From Rhodocyclales bacterium (GTDB lineage: Bacteria; Pseudomonadota; Gammaproteobacteria; Burkholderiales; Rhodocyclaceae): a stretch of 34,719 nucleotides of DNA. The translations under genes and the position numbers were made by a program. Positions 31,823 to 34,719 of this stretch are shown here, in pieces. The notes beneath the pieces were generated by a model, which saw only the letters and a list, made by a program, of their open reading frames with translations, did no database searches and was not told the origin of the DNA. The stretch spans positions 1 to 34,719 of the forward strand of contig JACOUN010000116.1 of NCBI GenBank assembly GCA_016177805.1. Direction: 5' to 3'. Every line of letters begins with the position of its first letter. Within the stretch, counting starts at the first letter, position 1.

Positions 31823-32911
31823 ATGTCTATCAAAGAAGAACTAAAGCAAGAGGCAGAAACGTTTGAGACTGGCGACAGCGAACAACCGATCCCTCCACCA
31901 GACATCATTGCCTACAACGAATTGCGCAGTTGTGCGGACTTAGTACGTATGCACTCCTCAGGGAAGCTTGAGCTGCAGCCTGACTTTCAACGGGATGTTG
32001 TCTGGAAGCAAGATGATCAATCCAGGTTTATCGATTCGTTGGTGAAGCAGCTTCCGATTCCCTCCATGTGCTTCAGCCTCGACTACAAGACTCAGCGCTG
32101 GAAGGTCATCGACGGCCTTCAGCGCATGAGCTCGATCGTAAAGTTCCTTGCCCCGGCTGAGTGGAGGTTGAGCAATCTGCCCGACATCCACCCTGCCTTG
32201 CGCAGCAAGCGCAACGTGGATCTCCGTAATGGAACAGAGGAGCAGAAACGCCTTTACACACGTGTTGAGGACGTATCGATTCCTGTCACGGTGATCCGCT
32301 GCGACTACACCCAACGGTCGCACATGCTGTACCTATTCACTATCTTCCATCGCTTAAATTCAGGTGGAGTGCGGCTCACGAACCAGGAGATCCGCAACTG
32401 TATCTACTCAGGCGAGTTCAATGACGACATCAAGGCCTTCGACCATGAGAATCTGAATTGGCAATACATAAAAAGGCGAATTTGGGGATCAATGGACCGC
32501 TTTAGGTCTGTAGAGGTACTCCTGCGCGTTCTGGCTTTTGGTGATCGGCGCACGCAATACGACGGCAACCTGGCAAAGTTCCTGAACACCTACATGCACG
32601 ATAAGGCGGGGACGCCCGGCGTCGTTGGGGAGCTCACGGCAAAGCTGGAACTAGTCGCCGCGCGCGCCAAAACTGTGTTGTTGCAAGTCGAACAAAAGAA
32701 GCTGCCGTTGCTGGTCATGGAAGCACTCTTGGTCGCGCTGTACAGTCATTTTGACGGCCTAGCGAAGCGACCGGATGACGAATTGATAAAGGCATACCAG
32801 GAGATGCTGGCGCGCCCTAGCTTTGCCGACGGGGCTCGTTATGCGGTTGCGAGCGTGAGTAATGTGACACAACGCTTGGGCGCCGCCGTCGAGGCGTTCG
32901 ATCCGAAGTAA
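31823..32911 (+). CDS. DUF262 domain protein (ParB/Srx-like, GmrS-type N-domain)
   Basis: The 362-residue protein has the DUF262 (PF03235) signature: LQPDFQRDVVWKQDDQSRFI with QRD at 56-58, then LPIPSMCFS, then WKVIDGLQRMSSI with DGLQR at 97-101. DUF262 belongs to the ParB/sulfiredoxin fold and is the NTP-hydrolysing part of GmrSD-type and SspE defence nucleases. Here the C-terminal DUF1524 HNH nuclease domain is absent; the remaining 230 residues are helical. The HEPN gene begins three bases after its stop, so the toxic activity may be supplied in trans. Base composition is poorer in GC than in the core genes, which suggests horizontal acquisition. Confidence 0.88.
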   Translation: MSIKEELKQEAETFETGDSEQPIPPPDIIAYNELRSCADLVRMHSSGKLELQPDFQRDVVWKQDDQSRFIDSLVKQLPIPSMCFSLDYKTQRWKVIDGLQRMSSIVKFLAPAEWRLSNLPDIHPALRSKRNVDLRNGTEEQKRLYTRVEDVSIPVTVIRCDYTQRSHMLYLFTIFHRLNSGGVRLTNQEIRNCIYSGEFNDDIKAFDHENLNWQYIKRRIWGSMDRFRSVEVLLRVLAFGDRRTQYDGNLAKFLNTYMHDKAGTPGVVGELTAKLELVAARAKTVLLQVEQKKLPLLVMEALLVALYSHFDGLAKRPDDELIKAYQEMLARPSFADGARYAVASVSNVTQRLGAAVEAFDPK

Positions 32912-32914
32912 ATT

Positions 32915-33421
32915 GTGGTCGCTTCTACTCTTCAGGCGCTTGATCTCTGGTTTAAAGAACCAACAACAAGCAATGACAGGACTAAACTTCTATCGAAGCT
33001 GGCAATCCTCGAGCTTTGCGGATGGCTTGAGGTCGAATTTGATCGGTTAATCCGCCTCGTTGAGGCCGGACGATTGAATGATTCAGCTTGGGTCGAAAAG
33101 CACGTCATCGAGAAGACGAATGGTTTTTCCTACAACATCCATTGGCGGCCAATGCTGTGCAAAGTTGTGGGCGAAGTGTTCGCTAGACGTGTCGAGCAGG
33201 CCATGGAGGCGGCCTACCCAACGGAACTCGATCACCTTAAATCGTTGCTCGGACAGCTATGGAAGGACCGATGCAGCTTTGCCCACGCGGACATGAACAC
33301 AAACGTGGCGGCGCAGCAAACGTTCAATGCGCCAAGCTGGACGATTAGTCAGTACACGAAGCTCAAGGAGATTCTCGGTCGGTACGAAGCAGTACTAATG
33401 GTGGAGATGCAGCAAATCTGA
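32915..33421 (+). CDS. HEPN-like nuclease paired with DUF262
   Basis: The 168-residue all-helical protein carries the HEPN ribonuclease motif R-x4-6-H as R119-C-S-F-A-H124 near the end of a long helix (LWKDRCSFAHADMN), and an N-terminal helix ILELCGWLEVEFDRLIRL typical of HEPN proteins. It resembles the MAE_28990/MAE_18760 and RiboL-PSP groups often seen near DUF262 genes; which one cannot be decided by eye. The start is GTG at 32915, three bases after the DUF262 stop and without its own ribosome-binding site, which points to coupled translation and low, stoichiometric expression. HEPN proteins of this kind usually cleave RNA. Confidence 0.82.
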   Translation: MVASTLQALDLWFKEPTTSNDRTKLLSKLAILELCGWLEVEFDRLIRLVEAGRLNDSAWVEKHVIEKTNGFSYNIHWRPMLCKVVGEVFARRVEQAMEAAYPTELDHLKSLLGQLWKDRCSFAHADMNTNVAAQQTFNAPSWTISQYTKLKEILGRYEAVLMVEMQQI

Positions 33422-33429
33422 ACCACGTC

Positions 33430-33762
33430 CGAAATGTAGCCCTCTCGATTTGTGCTTGAACCCGACACTGAGCACACCCTATCGCCGGGCTGTTCTTGCC
33501 CGAGTCCGGACGGTTACAGATCGACGGGGCCATTGATTTCGCGCACAGGTCGAGATCTGACAATTTTGTCGGCCCAGAGGCCGGCTCCGTAGCAACTCGC
33601 CTCGCACGCTTCCGCTAGCGTTTCCTGCATCCAGTTGGCAAGGCTGGGCGGAGTGAATGCATCGTCGTTCGAGGGATTTGCGATGCAGGTCAGCACGTCG
33701 GACTTGCGGACGTTCACGGGGCAACTGGCCTGGTCGATCAAGGCTTCAGCCATCCCGCTCAT
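33430..33762 (-). pseudogene. Decayed Eco57I-like DNA methyltransferase, N-terminal remnant
   Basis: An open frame of 82 codons (33762-33514) begins with an ATGA overlap with the KilA-N gene and contains KSDVLTCIANPSNDDAFTPP followed by SLANWMQETLAEA, the N-terminal signature of Eco57I-like methyltransferases of restriction-modification systems. After LWADKIV the expected FLDPxTKSGVFLREI does not follow in frame; near 33555 a shift into another frame gives DLDLCAKS, a recognisable but altered version of LDPCTKSG. The rest of the enzyme, many hundreds of residues, is missing, because the convergent HEPN gene ends at 33421. The gene is therefore frameshifted and truncated. Confidence 0.75.
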
Positions 33763-34571
33763 GGCTGTTTCCTTTCCAGTCGCCGTGTGTTTGTATCCGC
33801 CAGCAGCAGCTTCATCTGATGGATCGCGGTCTGGTTCAACAGTGTGAGCCGTTCGGCCTGCGCCTGCCCCTGGTGGATGAAATGGGCGTTCAGCGTTTCC
33901 AGGTTGGCCAGGCAGACCAGTTGCGCGGCATTGGCTTCGTCGCGGATGTTGCCTTTGTTGCCGGGGTTTTCGTCGCGCCATTGCTTCGCGGTTTTGCCGA
34001 ACAGCGCCATGTTCAGCAAGTCGGCCTCGCTGGCGTAGATGAGGTTGGTCTGCTGCGGTGTGAGTTGCGGCGGAATCAGCTTGGTCTTGATGGCGTCGGT
34101 GTGGATGCGGTAGTTAATTCTTGCGAGGTTGCGGCGGATGTCCCAGCCCAGTTGCTGGGTTTCCGTCTCTTTCAGACGCTGGAACTCCTTGATCAGGTAG
34201 ATTTTGAATTCGGCGCTGATCCACATGCCGAATTCAAAGGCGATGTCCTTGTGGGCGTAGGTGCCGCCGTAGCGCCCGGCCTTGGCCACCAGGCCGATGG
34301 CATTGGTTTGGGCCACCCACTCCTTGACGCTGAGTTTGTAGTTGTTGAGCCCGGCCTGTCTTTCAATTGCGGCGAATCCGCCATAATTAAAAGCAGGGTT
34401 GTGTACCTGCTCCCAGATGCCCAGGAACTCGACGGTGTTGCGGTTGCGCAGCCAGTCGGAGATGAAGAAGTCCCCGTCCTTGGCCTTGAGCATGTCGGTC
34501 AGCGAGATGAAGTCCATGTCGTTTTCGGCATAGACGGTGACGGACGTGCCTTTTACGTCGATCTTGGCCAT
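33759..34571 (-). CDS. KilA-N domain protein
   Basis: The 270-residue protein has a KilA-N DNA-binding domain over about residues 15-125: ISLTDMLKAKDGDFFISDWL, FLGIWEQVHNPAFNYGGF, YGGTYAHKDIAFEFGMWISA and EFKIYLIKEFQRLK. KilA-N domains occur in phage regulators and in proteins encoded inside restriction-modification loci. The start at 34571 is chosen because AAAGGAG lies seven bases upstream; a TTG two codons earlier is too close to that site. It starts two bases after the end of the preceding gene and overlaps the methyltransferase remnant as ATGA, so it was one member of a restriction-modification operon. Its own role is unknown. Confidence 0.88.
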   Translation of the reverse strand: MAKIDVKGTSVTVYAENDMDFISLTDMLKAKDGDFFISDWLRNRNTVEFLGIWEQVHNPAFNYGGFAAIERQAGLNNYKLSVKEWVAQTNAIGLVAKAGRYGGTYAHKDIAFEFGMWISAEFKIYLIKEFQRLKETETQQLGWDIRRNLARINYRIHTDAIKTKLIPPQLTPQQTNLIYASEADLLNMALFGKTAKQWRDENPGNKGNIRDEANAAQLVCLANLETLNAHFIHQGQAQAERLTLLNQTAIHQMKLLLADTNTRRLERKQP

Positions 34572-34573
34572 GT

Positions 34574-34719
34574 TCAATCTCCTTTCAGAGCAGCCAGTTC
34601 GCTCAACGTCATCGGAGGGTAGGTCTTCGTCGGGATGAAGATTTCGTGTTTGCCCAGGTGAGCGAAGAGCGACCCCTCCGCGCTGAAGGCCGACGAACCG
34701 GTGAGAACGTCAAAGCGGA
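34574..34719 (-). CDS. C-terminal end of an unidentified gene, runs off window
   Basis: The minus-strand frame from the window edge to a TGA at 34574 encodes 47 residues, including FDVLTGSSAFSAEGSLFAHL and IFIPTKTYPPMTLSELAAL. It reads like a real protein end with no internal stop, and the KilA-N gene begins two bases later, so it is the upstream member of the same operon. Its position suggests another restriction-modification component, but the fragment is too short to identify. Confidence 0.6.
   Translation of the reverse strand, partial: RFDVLTGSSAFSAEGSLFAHLGKHEIFIPTKTYPPMTLSELAALKGD

Noticed and set aside
33363..33563. A separate 66-codon minus-strand gene
   Set aside because: Its start MSDLDLCAKS is best explained as the out-of-frame continuation of the methyltransferase remnant, and the rest overlaps the end of the HEPN gene without conserved features.
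29804..34719. Integrase, transposase, CRISPR array or target-site duplications in the accessory part
   Set aside because: None is seen: no regularly spaced repeats, no recombinase frame and no terminal inverted repeats around the cargo; the only large repeat is the transporter-gene duplication.

Overview
The window is a GC-rich stretch of a betaproteobacterial-type chromosome; the gene set and order (rnfABCDGE-nth, alaA-hom, thrC, epd-nadC, bcp-phoH, aat-bpt) fit best with the Rhodocyclales or a neighbouring order. That placement is inferred from gene content, because the window has no rRNA or tRNA gene. About the first 29.8 kb is compact housekeeping sequence. The last 5 kb is visibly more AT-rich and behaves as an accessory region.

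Layout of the core. Positions 163-6506 (minus strand) hold a complete Rnf ion-pumping ferredoxin:NAD+ oxidoreductase operon in the order A-B-C-D-G-E, with four-base ATGA overlaps at three joints, followed by nth (endonuclease III) and a DUF1841 gene. Positions 6645-10317 (minus strand) hold an apparent operon fbpC-aat-bpt-pyrD that joins an iron-transporter ATPase to the two N-degron aminoacyl-transferases and a quinone-linked dihydroorotate dehydrogenase. Divergent to it is fbpB (fused permease), and convergent to fbpB is fbpA (periplasmic Fe(III)-binding protein), with a strong shared terminator at 12159-12190. A small Cys-rich DUF2325 gene diverges from fbpA. Positions 13714-18314 (minus strand) hold bcp, phoH, a cNMP/CBS/DUF294 signalling protein and a DEDD-exonuclease-like protein whose catalytic residues are partly lost. 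Then come uppP, a Mth938-like gene, alaA-hom, a DsbA-like oxidoreductase, a Tat-exported dienelactone hydrolase, thrC, a lytic transglycosylase, epd, nadC and an EamA-family exporter.

Layout of the accessory end (about 29.8-34.7 kb). The 3' half of the EamA exporter gene is repeated, at roughly 96-97% identity by eye over 493 bases, 1807 bases downstream. Between the two copies lie an orphan effector/immunity-like pair (a BPSL0067-type papain-like amidase and an exported STY0300-type partner) with its own good promoter, a palindromic repeat and scraps of other genes, one of which resembles nnrD. Beyond the second copy is a two-gene DUF262-HEPN module, a candidate toxin or anti-phage unit. It is followed convergently by the remains of a restriction-modification locus: an unidentified upstream gene running off the window, a KilA-N protein, and a frameshifted and truncated Eco57I-like DNA methyltransferase. 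The most interesting candidates are the DUF262-HEPN pair and the duplication-bracketed effector/immunity cassette.
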